A stretch of DNA of 64,000 nucleotides from Gilliamella sp. Pra-s52 (lineage in GTDB: Bacteria > Pseudomonadota > Gammaproteobacteria > Enterobacterales > Orbaceae), in contig NZ_WTEY01000003.1 in NCBI RefSeq assembly GCF_009795805.1, positions 114,117-178,116 on the forward strand, given 5' to 3'. Both the position numbers and the translations under genes were made by a program. The notes beneath the pieces were generated by a model that saw nothing but the letters and a program-made list of their open reading frames with translations, searched no databases and was not told the DNA's origin. Below, in pieces: positions 45,529 to 56,227 of this stretch (its first letter is position 1; each line of letters opens with the position of its first letter).

Positions 45529-48195
45529 TTATGCAATTCTTGGGTTAAGTTTATCAGCATTGATTTCGAACTTTTTGATCGCTTCTTCAACAACACTTGT
45601 GTCAATATCACCGCGTTTAGCAAGTTCACCCAATGCAGCAACAACAACATAAGATGCATCGACTTCAAAATGATGACGTAAATTTTCACGGCTATCACTG
45701 CGACCAAAACCGTCTGTACCAAGTACTCGGTAACTTTCAGCTGGGACAAATCCGCGAATTTGTTCAGCAAAGAGCTTCATATAATCAGTTGAAACTACAG
45801 CAGGGTTGTTATTCATAATCTGAGCTACATAAGGAACTTTAGGTGTTTCACTTGGATGTAACATATTGTAACGTTCACAATCTTGTCCATCACGAGCAAG
45901 CTCTGTAAATGATGTTACGCTATAAACTTCAGAGCTAATACCATAGTTTTTCGCTAAGATATCAGCTGCTTCACGTACATGACGTAAAATTGAACCAGAA
46001 CCTAATAACTGTACCGTCGGTTTACCTTTTTGACCTTCAACAGTATCAAGTTTATAAATACCACGACGAATACCTTCTTCTGCATCTTGTGGCATTGCAG
46101 GTTGTGCATAATTTTCATTAAGTGTTGTAATGTAGTAATAAACATTTTCTTGCTCACCATACATACGACGTAAACCATCTTGCATAATCACAGCAACTTC
46201 ATACGCATAAGCTGGATCGTATGATATACAATTAGGGATGGTTAATGCTTGAATGTGGCTGTGACCATCTTGATGTTGTAAGCCTTCACCATTTAGTGTT
46301 GTACGACCAGAAGTACCACCAATCATGAATCCTCGAGCTTGCTGATCACCCGCTGCCCACATTAAATCGCCAATACGTTGGAAACCAAACATAGAGTAAT
46401 AAATATAGAATGGGATCATTGGGAAGTCGTTAGTGCTATATGAAGTTGCTGCAGCTAACCATGAAGCAGTCGCACCACATTCATTGATTCCTTCCTGCAG
46501 AATTTGACCTTTTTCGTCTTCACGATAGTAAGCCACTTGCTCTTTATCTTGTGGTGTATATTGTTGACCATGTGGGTTATAAATCCCAATTTGGCGGAAT
46601 AAGCCTTCCATACCAAAAGTACGAGCTTCATCAGCTAAAATTGGCACTAATCTTGGCGCTAATTCTTTGTCCTTAAGCATAATGTTAAGTGCACGAACAA
46701 ACGCAATTGTAGTTGATATTTCTTTCGATTGAGCTTCAAGTAATGGCGCAAATTCGCTTAATTCAGGAATAGAAACTTTTCCTGAAAAATGAGTTAATCT
46801 TGAAGGGATATAACCATGTAAGGCATTACGGCGCTCATGAATATATTTGTATTCAGGAGTGTGCTCTTCAAATTTGATGTAAGGCAATTTTTCAAGCGCT
46901 TCATCGGTTACTGGAATATTGAAGAAATCACGCACATGACGCACACCATCCATATTCATTTTTTTCACTTGGTGTGCAATATTTTTCGCTTCAGCAGCTT
47001 CACCCATACCATAACCTTTAATGGTGTGAGCTAAAATAACTGTTGGACGATCTTTTGTTTCTTTTGCACGTTGAAATGCAGCAAACATTTTAGCAGGATC
47101 TTGACCACCACGGTTTAATCTAAAGATTTCTTCGTCAGACATGTCTTTAACTAATTCTGCTGTTTCAGGATATTTACCAAAGAAATGCTCACGAACATAA
47201 GCACCATCTTTAGATTTTAAGGTTTGATAGTCACCATCAAGCGTTTCATTCATCAATCGGATTAATTTACCAGACTTATCCTTTTGAAGGAGTTTATCCC
47301 AACGGTCACCCCAAAGAACTTTGATGACATTCCAACCAGCTCCTCCAAAAACGCCTTCTAATTCATTAATTATTTTACCATTACCGGTTACTGGACCATC
47401 TAATCGTTGTAAGTTACAGTTGATAACAAACACTAAATTATCGAGTTTTTCACGTGTTGCAACAGTAATTGCCCCTTTTGATTCTGGCTCATCCATCTCG
47501 CCATCGCCTAAGAAAGCGTAAACAGTTTGTTCAGAGGTATCTTTAAGACCACGATGATTTAAGTATTTTAAGAATCGTGCTTGGTAAATAGCACTAACAG
47601 GACCTAACCCCATAGAAACAGTTGGAAATTGCCAAAATTCAGGCATTAATTTAGGGTGAGGATAAGATGATAACCCTTTGCCATGCACTTCTTGACGGAA
47701 ATTATCGAGTTGTTCTTCAGTTAAACGACCTTCAATAAAAGCTCTCGAATAGATACCCGGTGAAATATGCCCTTGGAAGTAAACTAAGTCACCACCATCT
47801 TTTTCATTGCGAGCACGGAAAAAGTGGTTAAAACAAACTTCATAAAATGTAGCAGCAGACTGGAACGATGCCATGTGCCCACCAAGTTCTAGATCTTTTT
47901 TTGAAGCCCTTAGTACCATCATAATTGCATTCCAACGAACAATTGAACGAATGCGTCTTTCTATTTCCCAATCGCCAGGATAAGCAGGTTGTTCTTCTAC
48001 TGGGATAGTATTTATATAATTACTTGTTGAAGAACCAAAAAGTAGTGGCACACCACCATCTCTCGCTTTATTGACTATTTGTTCAATAATATACTGCGCA
48101 CGTTCGATTCCCTCTTCGCGAATAATTGACTCAACACTTTTAAGCCAATCTTGAGTTTCAATGGGATCGATATCATTCATTTGCATGTCTGACAT
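45529..48195 (-). CDS. aceE: Pyruvate dehydrogenase E1 component
   Basis: 888 residues of the homodimeric E1 type. The thiamine diphosphate motif begins FLGDGEMDEPESKG and runs to NCNLQRLDGPVTGNG. Other landmarks are ILAHTIKGYGMGEAAEAKN and DGHSHIQALTIPNCISYDPAY. A GAGG ribosome site lies about 8 bases before the ATG. It decarboxylates pyruvate and acetylates the lipoyl groups of AceF. No pdhR regulator gene precedes it; the divergent upstream gene is lipB. Confidence 0.97.
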   Translation of the reverse strand: MSDMQMNDIDPIETQDWLKSVESIIREEGIERAQYIIEQIVNKARDGGVPLLFGSSTSNYINTIPVEEQPAYPGDWEIERRIRSIVRWNAIMMVLRASKKDLELGGHMASFQSAATFYEVCFNHFFRARNEKDGGDLVYFQGHISPGIYSRAFIEGRLTEEQLDNFRQEVHGKGLSSYPHPKLMPEFWQFPTVSMGLGPVSAIYQARFLKYLNHRGLKDTSEQTVYAFLGDGEMDEPESKGAITVATREKLDNLVFVINCNLQRLDGPVTGNGKIINELEGVFGGAGWNVIKVLWGDRWDKLLQKDKSGKLIRLMNETLDGDYQTLKSKDGAYVREHFFGKYPETAELVKDMSDEEIFRLNRGGQDPAKMFAAFQRAKETKDRPTVILAHTIKGYGMGEAAEAKNIAHQVKKMNMDGVRHVRDFFNIPVTDEALEKLPYIKFEEHTPEYKYIHERRNALHGYIPSRLTHFSGKVSIPELSEFAPLLEAQSKEISTTIAFVRALNIMLKDKELAPRLVPILADEARTFGMEGLFRQIGIYNPHGQQYTPQDKEQVAYYREDEKGQILQEGINECGATASWLAAATSYSTNDFPMIPFYIYYSMFGFQRIGDLMWAAGDQQARGFMIGGTSGRTTLNGEGLQHQDGHSHIQALTIPNCISYDPAYAYEVAVIMQDGLRRMYGEQENVYYYITTLNENYAQPAMPQDAEEGIRRGIYKLDTVEGQKGKPTVQLLGSGSILRHVREAADILAKNYGISSEVYSVTSFTELARDGQDCERYNMLHPSETPKVPYVAQIMNNNPAVVSTDYMKLFAEQIRGFVPAESYRVLGTDGFGRSDSRENLRHHFEVDASYVVVAALGELAKRGDIDTSVVEEAIKKFEINADKLNPRIA

Positions 48196-48570
48196 ATAAA
48201 AACCTCTTTTTTGTTTAGAAAAATGCAGTATTTGCTATCCTTAATTAAATTGAAAAACATAACTAAACAAGCTAAAACTCTGCATTATGGAGCTTTATTC
48301 GTATCAGTCTGCCATTTATAAAAAAAAAGTAAAGCAAACTGCCTCTTTGAAAAGAATGTTAATTCCTATCAAATTAATCAACTATTTCAATACTAATAAT
48401 TAAATTAACATTATTTATTTGATAAATAACAACATTTAACTTAATAGTAAATATAAATATTATTTTTAATAGCTATACTGAGAATAACTACAAGTTGTCA
48501 AGTTATTATAAAATCTGTTATATAACTGTAAAAATTACGGTAATACTACTTGAAGATAACAAAAAAAACT
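48196..48570. other. Divergent promoter region between aceE and lipB
   Basis: 375 AT-rich bases separate the two operons. An inverted repeat AATGCAG/CTGCATT (48223-48229 and 48278-48284) lies in the aceE leader. I see no clear PdhR (AATTGGT/ACCAATT) or FNR site. Both promoters must be within this stretch. Confidence 0.5.
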
Positions 48571-49191
48571 ATGATCATTAATAATATCATAATCAAAGAC
48601 TTAAAAATTAAACCATATGCGTACACCTATCAAGCTATGCATAACTTTACGAAACAACGCAATGAGAATTCCTTTGATGAAATCTGGTTAGTCGAACATG
48701 AACCTGTATTTACACAAGGTAAAGTTGGTAAAGCTGAACATATATTAAATCAGACGAATATTCCCGTTATTCAAACCGATCGCGGTGGACAAATTACTTA
48801 TCATGCTCCAGGTCAACAAATCATGTATATTTTATTTGATTTAAAAAGACTTAAAATAGGTATCCGAGATGTAGTTAGTTATTTAGAAAATAGTGTCATT
48901 CAAACATTGCTCCATTATGGTATTATAGCTCATGCAAAACCTGATGCACCGGGTGTTTATATCAACCAAAAAAAAATTTGCTCACTTGGTTTGCATATCA
49001 GTCGAGGTTGCACTTTACATGGACTTGCATTTAATGTTGATATGGACCTTTCCCCTTTTAATAACATTAACCCTTGTGGCTATTCCGGATTACAAATGAC
49101 TCAACTGAAAGAATATGTCTCTAAAATTAACCATAAAGAGATAAAACAACTATTAACTAATAACTTTATTAAACAGTTACCTCAAAGGTAA
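48571..49191 (+). CDS. lipB: Octanoyltransferase LipB
   Basis: 206 residues from the ATG at 48571, which aligns with the E. coli start; the frame is open further upstream to a TTG at 48550 without support. Motifs include [49 protein letters not shown] and the catalytic Cys in INPCGYSG. It moves octanoate from acyl carrier protein to lipoyl domains. It is followed 10 bases later by lipA. The position opposite the pyruvate dehydrogenase operon is functionally coherent. Confidence 0.95.
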   Translation: MIINNIIIKDLKIKPYAYTYQAMHNFTKQRNENSFDEIWLVEHEPVFTQGKVGKAEHILNQTNIPVIQTDRGGQITYHAPGQQIMYILFDLKRLKIGIRDVVSYLENSVIQTLLHYGIIAHAKPDAPGVYINQKKICSLGLHISRGCTLHGLAFNVDMDLSPFNNINPCGYSGLQMTQLKEYVSKINHKEIKQLLTNNFIKQLPQR

Positions 49192-49201
49192 GATACTAAT
49201 T

Positions 49202-50161
49202 ATGCAAAATAATGAAACAATAATCAGAAGCACAAAATATCGCGATGCAGATAAAACACGCTTAATTCCAACAATAACATTAGAAGATGCAGCGCCACTA
49301 AAAAAACCAGAATGGATGCGAATTAAATTATCTGCTCACTCTGATAATATTGCGCACATTAAAAATACTATGCGCAAACATGGATTACATTCAGTTTGTG
49401 AAGAAGCTTCTTGTCCTAATTTAGCTGAATGTTTTAATCACGGTACAGCTACTTTTATGATTTTGGGCGACATTTGTACCCGCCGCTGCCCTTTTTGCGA
49501 TGTCGCACATGGTAGGCCATTACCACCAGACAGCAAAGAACCAATTAAACTAGCACAAACCATTCAAGAAATGAAATTACGGTATGTTGTTATTACCTCG
49601 GTTGATAGAGATGATTTAAAAGATGGTGGAGCTAGCCATTTTGCTAATTGTACTCGAGAAATAAGAGCATTAAACCCAAATATAAAGGTTGAAACATTAA
49701 CGCCTGACTTCCGTGGTTGTATTCATGAAGCAATTGAAGTTTTAAGTGATAATCCACCTGATGTATTTAATCATAATTTAGAAAATATACCTCGCTTATA
49801 TAAGAGAATCCGTCCTGGCGCTAGCTATGAAGGATCACTTAAATTATTGGCAGCGTTTAAAGAACAACATCCAGAAATTCCTACAAAATCTGGTTTAATG
49901 GTAGGACTTGGTGAAACCAATCAAGAATTAGTTCAAGTGTTAAAAGATCTGCGCAATCATGGTGTTACTATGTTGACACTTGGTCAATATTTACAACCAA
50001 GTAAATATCACTTACCAGTGGAGCGTTATGTTTCACCACAAGAGTTTGAAGAATTGAAGCAAACGGCGTTAAATATGGGATTCACTCATGCCGCTTGTGG
50101 ACCATTTGTGCGTTCATCTTATCATGCTGATTTACAGGCAATGGGCAAAGAGGTGAAGTAA
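49202..50161 (+). CDS. lipA: Lipoyl synthase LipA
   Basis: 319 residues. The radical-SAM cluster ligands are in CTRRCPFCD (CX3CX2C) and the auxiliary cluster cysteines in [12 protein letters not shown]; a terminal RSSYHAD segment supplies the serine ligand. It inserts the two sulfurs into octanoyl groups. Its last codons and stop form half of a terminator stem (50148-50158), so coding and termination overlap. Confidence 0.96.
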   Translation: MQNNETIIRSTKYRDADKTRLIPTITLEDAAPLKKPEWMRIKLSAHSDNIAHIKNTMRKHGLHSVCEEASCPNLAECFNHGTATFMILGDICTRRCPFCDVAHGRPLPPDSKEPIKLAQTIQEMKLRYVVITSVDRDDLKDGGASHFANCTREIRALNPNIKVETLTPDFRGCIHEAIEVLSDNPPDVFNHNLENIPRLYKRIRPGASYEGSLKLLAAFKEQHPEIPTKSGLMVGLGETNQELVQVLKDLRNHGVTMLTLGQYLQPSKYHLPVERYVSPQEFEELKQTALNMGFTHAACGPFVRSSYHADLQAMGKEVK

Positions 50162-50178
50162 TCTTCACCTCTTTTATT
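50148..50178 (+). terminator. Terminator overlapping the lipA stop codon
   Basis: AAGAGGTGAAG-TAAT-CTTCACCTCTT is a perfect 11-bp stem followed by TTATTATT. The left arm contains the last three codons of lipA. On the minus strand it could also serve the convergent lapC transcript. Confidence 0.85.
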
Positions 50179-50197
50179 ATTCCGTTCAAAAATTAAA

Positions 50198-51970
50198 TCA
50201 ATTATCTACTACCATAAAACGGCGATTTTCGGTAACGATTTGTAAAAAAATCGGTAAGCTAATTTTTTCGCCTTTTCGTAATTTACCATTAAGATCATAA
50301 ATTTTAGAACGCCCAAAAGCATCTAAAACTACTGTTTTATCATCATACAGTGCAGCAATAGTATTTTCACTACCTGCAACTAACCATTGTCTAGAATTAA
50401 GATTAAATAGATTTCTACCTTGGCTATACTGTTTTGGCGGTGTAGTAACATAAAATACATCTTGCATTAATGTACGCATAATATCAGTTTGCGAAGTTAC
50501 TTCTGTTATCTGGGCTTTCCCTTTATTTGGCCATGACATAATTAAAGGTACTTTTAATGATGCTCGATTAAAATCATTACCTACATTGCGTAATGCTAAT
50601 TTTTTTGCTTCATCAATTTTAATATCATTCGTTCCAGTAATAATAATAACCGTATTATTATAAGCATTAGATAATTTTAAATAAGCAATTAATGATTCAA
50701 TATACTGATCTAGCTTTTTAGCATCAGATTGTAGTTCAGATATCGAAACTTTTTTGTTTATATTACCTAATGAATATTGGATTATAGAAAACAAAGGTGC
50801 ATGATTATCAAGCTTATTCTGTTCTTCATGCCATGCCATCCAGTTTTCGGTTATTTTTTTATTAGATTGTTTTTTAGGTTCTGGTATTGAAAAATTAGAT
50901 AATAATGCAGAACGATATAATGGTTCTGCAAAACCATCTGCTGAAAATAATCCCAAATTATATTGCTGGTTAGTAACAACATCGAACAATACAGACGGTT
51001 TATGCCCGACGAGAATACTGTTGTAGTAATTCGGATCCAATCCATAAAACAGTGAAAAATCATTCAAATAAGATTGATTACTTGCACCATAGTGATTAAT
51101 AAAAACAATGTTATCTTGAGAAAACTCATTAAGCCACGACATATGTTTAGTTAATAAATTAGTATTCCATCCATCAATAACAATCATTAATACGTTATTT
51201 TTTATTGGTGGTTGATCATAAACAATGCGCCCCAAAGGATACTCAATTGTCATTGCAAACGGATTTCCTTCTTGAGTAATACGATCGTGATAATCATTTT
51301 CTTTCATGAAACCATAACGCTCAAGAAAGTGACGAGCGGTTAAAGGATAAGAAAGCGGAAGGCTTGAACGCTGCATAGTAATTGGTCGATAAAAATTAGC
51401 ATCCGCCCAGATATGAATCAAATGAGAAGTAATGAAGCAAACAATAAAAATTATAACGACTGGTTTAGCGTAGCGTTTACGTTTACTTAAACTACGTAGT
51501 TTTTTCCAGCTCCAGGCTGAAAATAAGATCTCAATCAATAAAATAAATGGTATAGCAATAAATACTGTACTCAAATAAGAAACTTTTTGTGATGAAAACA
51601 ATTGCCAAATTGATAAATTAAGATGCATCCTAAAATGAGAAAAAACTTGAATATCAATAATCAGTAACGAAAGCCCTACTGTTGCAAAAAATGTCGCAAT
51701 AATCCTTTGCCATCGAGAAGAATGAATAAAAAAGCTTAACGGAAAAATTAAAATTAAATAACCAACAAAAGTTAAATAACTAAAATGACCAATAGCACTA
51801 ATAATTGCATAAAATCGCCCCATAAAGGTACGAGGCCAATCGGCAATAAGTAAATATTGACTACCAAGTAAAATGACAACAAAAATATTAAACAACGTAA
51901 ACCAGTGACCCCAGCTAACAATTTGTGAGGCACGATCGTCTTTGAAGTAAGTATTTTTGATTTTGAGCAT
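50198..51970 (-). CDS. lapC: Inner-membrane LPS regulator LapC/YejM (PbgA)
   Basis: 590 residues from the ATG at 51970 (the open frame continues to a TTG at 52015). Five N-terminal membrane helices, including QIVSWGHWFTLFNIFVV, precede a periplasmic sulfatase-like domain (VLMIVIDGWNTNLLTKHMSW). Phrases such as IWADANFYRPITMQRSSLPLSYPLTARHFLERYG follow E. coli YejM closely. The protein senses periplasmic LPS and controls LpxC stability through LapB; the sulfatase domain lacks the usual cysteine or serine nucleophile context and is probably not enzymatic. It is convergent with lipA. Confidence 0.93.
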   Translation of the reverse strand: MLKIKNTYFKDDRASQIVSWGHWFTLFNIFVVILLGSQYLLIADWPRTFMGRFYAIISAIGHFSYLTFVGYLILIFPLSFFIHSSRWQRIIATFFATVGLSLLIIDIQVFSHFRMHLNLSIWQLFSSQKVSYLSTVFIAIPFILLIEILFSAWSWKKLRSLSKRKRYAKPVVIIFIVCFITSHLIHIWADANFYRPITMQRSSLPLSYPLTARHFLERYGFMKENDYHDRITQEGNPFAMTIEYPLGRIVYDQPPIKNNVLMIVIDGWNTNLLTKHMSWLNEFSQDNIVFINHYGASNQSYLNDFSLFYGLDPNYYNSILVGHKPSVLFDVVTNQQYNLGLFSADGFAEPLYRSALLSNFSIPEPKKQSNKKITENWMAWHEEQNKLDNHAPLFSIIQYSLGNINKKVSISELQSDAKKLDQYIESLIAYLKLSNAYNNTVIIITGTNDIKIDEAKKLALRNVGNDFNRASLKVPLIMSWPNKGKAQITEVTSQTDIMRTLMQDVFYVTTPPKQYSQGRNLFNLNSRQWLVAGSENTIAALYDDKTVVLDAFGRSKIYDLNGKLRKGEKISLPIFLQIVTENRRFMVVDN

Positions 51971-52161
51971 ATTTAATTGTTGATAATGGTCGTAATGAAG
52001 TAAAACAAACAGCAAATTGTGACTTAGTTTACCCGATTTTAAAAAATCTTTCTGTAATTTTTTTATTCGTTAGCATAAAGATTTTGGTAATCTGTTGGCG
52101 ATACAATCGATACTTGTTATAATTTAAAGATGAAAATAAGCTAACAAAAAAGACAATAATT

Positions 52162-53934
52162 TTGGCAATTACACAACTCAACGTACAACAGATCCAACCT
52201 GATTTATCATATATTTCTGAACTGAAAAACCAAACTAATACTTCAAAAACATTAGAGGAAAAAAAGTCAGAACATTTACTCATGTGGCAACCACGTGTTG
52301 CATCTGCCTTGTCACTGTTATGCCCCAACAAAAGAAAATACTATAGCCCACGCTTTATGTTGCTTAAAGCACCTGAAAGTGAGCTTTTTTTTGATCTATT
52401 ACAGCAAGCTATTAAATGTAATTTGCCTTCATCACAATTAGGTTACAGTTATTTTTTTAGTGAAAACAAAATTACACTTACCAAAGCAAAAAGTAAACAA
52501 GATAATTTTGCTGCTCAAGACAATTGTTTATTTGCATCTTCTGTGGATGCTGAAAAGCTTTTTGGCTGTGTTAGACAACCAGAAAGTAACCCTATAAAAT
52601 TACAAGCAGGACTTGTTCATCAGGCTAATGGTGGCATTTTAATTTTGGGTCTTCGCTCTCTACTGAGCCAACCTTTACTATGGACAAGACTAAAACAAAT
52701 GGTAATAAAACAAGAGTTTGAGTGGGTTTCAACAGATGAATCTCATCCTTTACCTTTGTCGATTCCACCAATGCCTCTTGACTTGCGCATAGTATTGGTT
52801 GGGGACAGGCTAAGTTTAGCTGAATTACAAGATTTTGAGCCTGAATTTTATTCAACGTCTATTTATGCTGAATTTGAAAATGAATTACAAGTCACATCAG
52901 CATCGCAAATTAAGCAATGGTTTAATTATTTAAACTTTATCGCAAACAAACAACAATTACCTAATATTGACACATTAGCGTTTGAAAAAATTCACAAAGA
53001 AGCAACACGTTATACCGGTGATCAATATTACTTACCGCTTTCAGTTGATTGGTTGAATTCGCTATTAGTCAATGCGGCTCACTTTACAAAAAAAAACACT
53101 ATTGACCAATCAGCGGTCGAAGAAGCGATAAAACAAAAATCGTGGCATGAAGATTATTTGAAAGAAAGACTACTCGATGAAATCTTCAGTCATCAAATAA
53201 TGATTAATACTAAAGATCAAGTTGTTGGCCAAATAAATGGATTATCAGTCATTGAATATCCAGGGTATCCAAAAGCTATTGGAGAACCAACACGGTTAAG
53301 TTGTCTTATTCATTTTGGTGATGGAGAACTAATTGATATTGAACGAAAAACAGAACTAGCAGGTAACATTCATTCAAAAGGGATGATGATAATGCAGGCA
53401 TTTATTATGTCTGAATTTGCGATTAATCACCAATTACCTTTTTCAACTTCTTTGGTGTTTGAACAATCCTACAATGAAATTGATGGCGATAGTGCTTCAC
53501 TTGCAGGACTTTGCGCTATCATTAGTGCATTATCCCAACAGCCAATCGATCAACAATTAGCTGTTACTGGTTCAGTAGATCAGTTCGGGCATGTTCAATC
53601 AATTGGTGGTGTGAACGAAAAAATTGAAGGATTTTTTGCTGTTTGTAAGTATCAAGGGTTAACGGGACAACAAGGTGTAATCATTCCTGCTACCAACCAA
53701 CGTCACTTAAGCTTAAGTGATGAAGTCATTGAAGCAATCAAACAAGAAAAGTTTTCGGTATGGACAGTTGAACATATTGCTGATGCGCTTTATTTACTGA
53801 CAGGCATTCCTTACAAAGATAAAAGCAGTATTAATCTTTACCAGTTAATACATGCTCGTATGCAATCAGTATTATTACAAGATAAAAAACAAGATAGTTG
53901 GCTAAGTAAATGGCAAAAATATTGCAAAAAGTAA
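52162..53934 (+). CDS. ycbZ: Lon-like ATP-independent-type protease YcbZ (LonB family)
   Basis: 590 residues beginning with TTG (MAITQLNV), which aligns with the E. coli start; no ATG is near. The N-terminal domain is AAA-like but I see no Walker A GxxxxGK. The C-terminal Lon-type domain has the catalytic serine in DGDSASLAGLCAIISAL and lysine in GGVNEKIEGFFAVC. Segment QANGGILILGLRSLL matches the Walker B-like region of YcbZ. The fabA gene follows, as in E. coli. Function of YcbZ is poorly known, with links to ribosome or protein quality control. Confidence 0.9.
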   Translation: MAITQLNVQQIQPDLSYISELKNQTNTSKTLEEKKSEHLLMWQPRVASALSLLCPNKRKYYSPRFMLLKAPESELFFDLLQQAIKCNLPSSQLGYSYFFSENKITLTKAKSKQDNFAAQDNCLFASSVDAEKLFGCVRQPESNPIKLQAGLVHQANGGILILGLRSLLSQPLLWTRLKQMVIKQEFEWVSTDESHPLPLSIPPMPLDLRIVLVGDRLSLAELQDFEPEFYSTSIYAEFENELQVTSASQIKQWFNYLNFIANKQQLPNIDTLAFEKIHKEATRYTGDQYYLPLSVDWLNSLLVNAAHFTKKNTIDQSAVEEAIKQKSWHEDYLKERLLDEIFSHQIMINTKDQVVGQINGLSVIEYPGYPKAIGEPTRLSCLIHFGDGELIDIERKTELAGNIHSKGMMIMQAFIMSEFAINHQLPFSTSLVFEQSYNEIDGDSASLAGLCAIISALSQQPIDQQLAVTGSVDQFGHVQSIGGVNEKIEGFFAVCKYQGLTGQQGVIIPATNQRHLSLSDEVIEAIKQEKFSVWTVEHIADALYLLTGIPYKDKSSINLYQLIHARMQSVLLQDKKQDSWLSKWQKYCKK

Positions 53935-54041
53935 CAATACCCAATAAACTCTAAACCCAAATTTTATTAAAAATAAAAATAACTAGGCAACTTTCAATTT
54001 TTAAAATATGTTTTAATTTATATTAAATAAAAGGTTTTTTT

Positions 54042-54563
54042 ATGACATTTGAACGTAAATCATCATACGATAAAGCAGATTTAATTAAATCAGGAAATAA
54101 TGAACTATTTGGTCATGATGGACCACCATTACCGTCTGATTTAATGTTAATGATGGATCGTATTATCGAAATGAATGAGAATGGTGGTAATTTTGGTAAA
54201 GGATTTGTCGAAGCGGAGCTTGATATTAATCCTGATTTATGGTTTTTTAAATGTCATTTCAAAAATGATCCTGTTATGCCTGGTTGCCTAGGACTTGATG
54301 CCATGTGGCAACTAGTTGGCTTCTATTTAGGCTGGATTGGTGGTAAAGGTAAAGGTCGTGCTTTAGGTGTTGGTGAAGTAAAATTTACAGGGCAAGTATT
54401 ACCAACCAATAAAAAAGTGACTTATAAAATCCATTTTAAACGTGTAATTAATCGTAAATTAATTATGGGAATTGGTGATGGTGAGGTTTTTGTTGATGGC
54501 AAACTCATTTACCAAGCGTCCGATTTAAAAGTAGGTCTATTCCAAGATACCAACGCATTTTAA
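54042..54563 (+). CDS. fabA: 3-hydroxydecanoyl-ACP dehydratase/isomerase
   Basis: 173 residues of the hot-dog fold. Catalytic His72 ([14 protein letters not shown]) and Asp86 ([11 protein letters not shown]) are in place. The enzyme dehydrates and isomerises the C10 intermediate, introducing the double bond of unsaturated fatty acids. It lies 107 bases after ycbZ. The next hairpin at 54582-54608 may be its terminator. Confidence 0.96.
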   Translation: MTFERKSSYDKADLIKSGNNELFGHDGPPLPSDLMLMMDRIIEMNENGGNFGKGFVEAELDINPDLWFFKCHFKNDPVMPGCLGLDAMWQLVGFYLGWIGGKGKGRALGVGEVKFTGQVLPTNKKVTYKIHFKRVINRKLIMGIGDGEVFVDGKLIYQASDLKVGLFQDTNAF

Positions 54564-54581
54564 TTTAACGTTCTCTTTTGT

Positions 54582-54608
54582 CAGCTTTACTCTATATGAG
54601 TGAAGCTG
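54582..54608 (+). terminator. Hairpin after fabA
   Basis: CAGCTTTACTC and GAGTGAAGCTG pair with one wobble around a 5-base loop, 18 bases past the fabA stop codon. A T run (TTTTTTTATC) lies 10 bases further on. Confidence 0.6.
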
Positions 54609-54753
54609 CATATCATGGATTTTTTTATCATATTCAAAACATGAACAATTGTGAAATAACTCATTAATTGTCAATTAAAAAGAGCATCGCAGCTTACTGA
54701 ATTTCAATAACCAATGTATAATGCTACAAATTTCATTTTTTCCTTAATTAATA

Positions 54754-55236
54754 ATGAATCACATAAAACATCTATTTGTTTGTATTATTTTATTTTGTTT
54801 ATCAAACACATTAGCTTACGCTGATTTCAGCGGTAAAGTTGTCAAAGTCATTGACGGCGATACCGTCGATATTCTAACCTTCACAAAACAAAAAATCCGC
54901 GTTCGTTTACTTGATATCGATGCACCTGAACGCAGTCAAGCTTATGGCAATGCATCGCGAAAACACTTAGCCTTACTCATTGCAGGGAAAAACGTGTTCG
55001 TTAAAGAAAATAAAAAAGATATCTATAAAAGAGCCTTAGGTACTATTTTCTTAAATAAAGTCAATATCAATGCCAAGATGGTCGAAGATGGTTATGCTTG
55101 GGCCTATCGTTATCACAACACAGCTAACAACAAAGCAATGGTAAAACTAGAAGAAATTGCTAAACAAAACAAAAAAGGGCTATGGAAAGATAAACATCCA
55201 ATAGCCCCATGGGATTATCGTCACAATAAACAATAA
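54754..55236 (+). CDS. Secreted thermonuclease (SNase family)
   Basis: 160 residues. A signal peptide of about 23 residues (ending LAYA) is followed by an OB-fold SNase domain. The catalytic triad equivalents are visible: Arg51 and Glu59 in RVRLLDIDAPER, and Arg93 in YKRALG; the calcium-binding Asp is in VIDGDTVD. It should cleave DNA or RNA in the periplasm or outside. It stands alone between fabA and a small periplasmic-protein gene on the other strand. Its role (nutrition, defence) is not evident from context. Confidence 0.88.
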   Translation: MNHIKHLFVCIILFCLSNTLAYADFSGKVVKVIDGDTVDILTFTKQKIRVRLLDIDAPERSQAYGNASRKHLALLIAGKNVFVKENKKDIYKRALGTIFLNKVNINAKMVEDGYAWAYRYHNTANNKAMVKLEEIAKQNKKGLWKDKHPIAPWDYRHNKQ

Positions 55237-55252
55237 TCACGTTCAGAAGTAC

Positions 55253-55543
55253 TTATTTTTTAGGAATTGAAGCTTCAAGTTGTTTAAGCAAACCCATACC
55301 TTGTTTACAAGCTGACTCTTGTTTGTCTTCAGGCATTGAGGAAATTTGTTGTTTTCCCATTTCTAAGTTTTGTTTAATCATACCTATCATATCAGATTGT
55401 TGCTTCGTTAGAGAACCTTCAGGAATAGCTTTAACTAAACTATCAACTTTATCAAAATAGGTTTTACATGATTCAGATAAATCCTCCGCCATAGAAATGG
55501 TAGAGAAACCTAATAACACAACAGATAATAATAATTTTTTCAT
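55253..55543 (-). CDS. Small periplasmic protein (DUF5339-like)
   Basis: 96 residues. A signal peptide (KKLLLSVVLLGFSTISMA) is followed by a mature helical domain with two cysteines (CKTYFDKVD and ACKQGMGLL), probably disulfide-bonded. The pattern resembles DUF5339 proteins of Pasteurellaceae and related groups. Function unknown. It is convergent with the nuclease gene, 16 bases apart. Confidence 0.7.
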   Translation of the reverse strand: MKKLLLSVVLLGFSTISMAEDLSESCKTYFDKVDSLVKAIPEGSLTKQQSDMIGMIKQNLEMGKQQISSMPEDKQESACKQGMGLLKQLEASIPKK

Positions 55544-55660
55544 TTTACTTTTCTTTCCTTACATCATAAATTTATTAGAAATATCATAAAAAATGATAAT
55601 TAATGCTAAAAATAGCCAAAGTATAATAAAAAATTTAAAGTGGCAAGTCTATATACAAAA

Positions 55661-55694
55661 ATACCCTACCAGTAACTACTTACTGATAGGGTAT
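55661..55694 (-). terminator. Terminator after the cold-shock gene
   Basis: ATACCCTACCAGTAA and TTACTGATAGGGTAT form a 15-bp stem (one wobble) with a 4-base loop, followed by TTTTTGTA on the minus strand. It lies 25 bases after the stop codon. Confidence 0.9.
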
Positions 55695-55718
55695 TAATCA
55701 ACAAATAAAGTCTAAATT

Positions 55719-55928
55719 TTAGATAATGGTAACATCAGCAGCCGCGGGACCACGTGGACTATCTTGAATAGAAAATTCTACTTGTTGACCTTCACCTAAG
55801 GTTTTAAAACCATCGCCTGAAATTGCAGAAAAGTGTACAAATACATCTTTGCTACCATCAGCAGGAGAAATAAAACCAAAACCTTTACTTTCGTTGAACC
55901 ATTTAACTTGACCAGTTTTCTTAGACAT
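55719..55928 (-). CDS. Cold-shock protein (CspA family, CspE/CspC-like)
   Basis: 69 residues, the whole length of a cold-shock domain. RNP1 is KGFGFI and RNP2 is VFVHFS. It begins [16 protein letters not shown], as CspE and CspC do. AGGAAG lies about 8 bases before the ATG. It binds single-stranded RNA and melts structure. The upstream gene-free stretch of about 300 bases could hold a long, structured 5' leader, as cold-shock mRNAs have. Confidence 0.93.
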   Translation of the reverse strand: MSKKTGQVKWFNESKGFGFISPADGSKDVFVHFSAISGDGFKTLGEGQQVEFSIQDSPRGPAAADVTII

Positions 55929-56227
55929 AATAATCTTCCTATAAATAAATTAATCTCAGCCACTAAGGGCTATATTCAAAAACATAAAACCTAGATTACT
56001 TATTAACACTAAGAAGAAGATACTAAAGAAAACTAATTCCAAAGACGAGTAAACTACAAACTACATATATCTAAATGTTATAAAATAAATCCGCATGTCA
56101 TATGCTTATGACTATTTACGCATAAAAAGATCACTAATGCAAGCAATCTTTTGAAAGATTTATTTAAGAAACGAACATAAAAAAATTATAGTTTGTTTAT
56201 TCAATGGGATAACGTTATAAACTTATA
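55929..56227 (-). promoter_or_regulatory. Gene-free leader region of the cold-shock gene
   Basis: 299 AT-rich bases with no coding frame lie between proC and the cold-shock gene. Cold-shock mRNAs usually carry long 5' leaders, and this space is large for the region. I cannot place a promoter or a cold-box motif with confidence. Confidence 0.35.
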
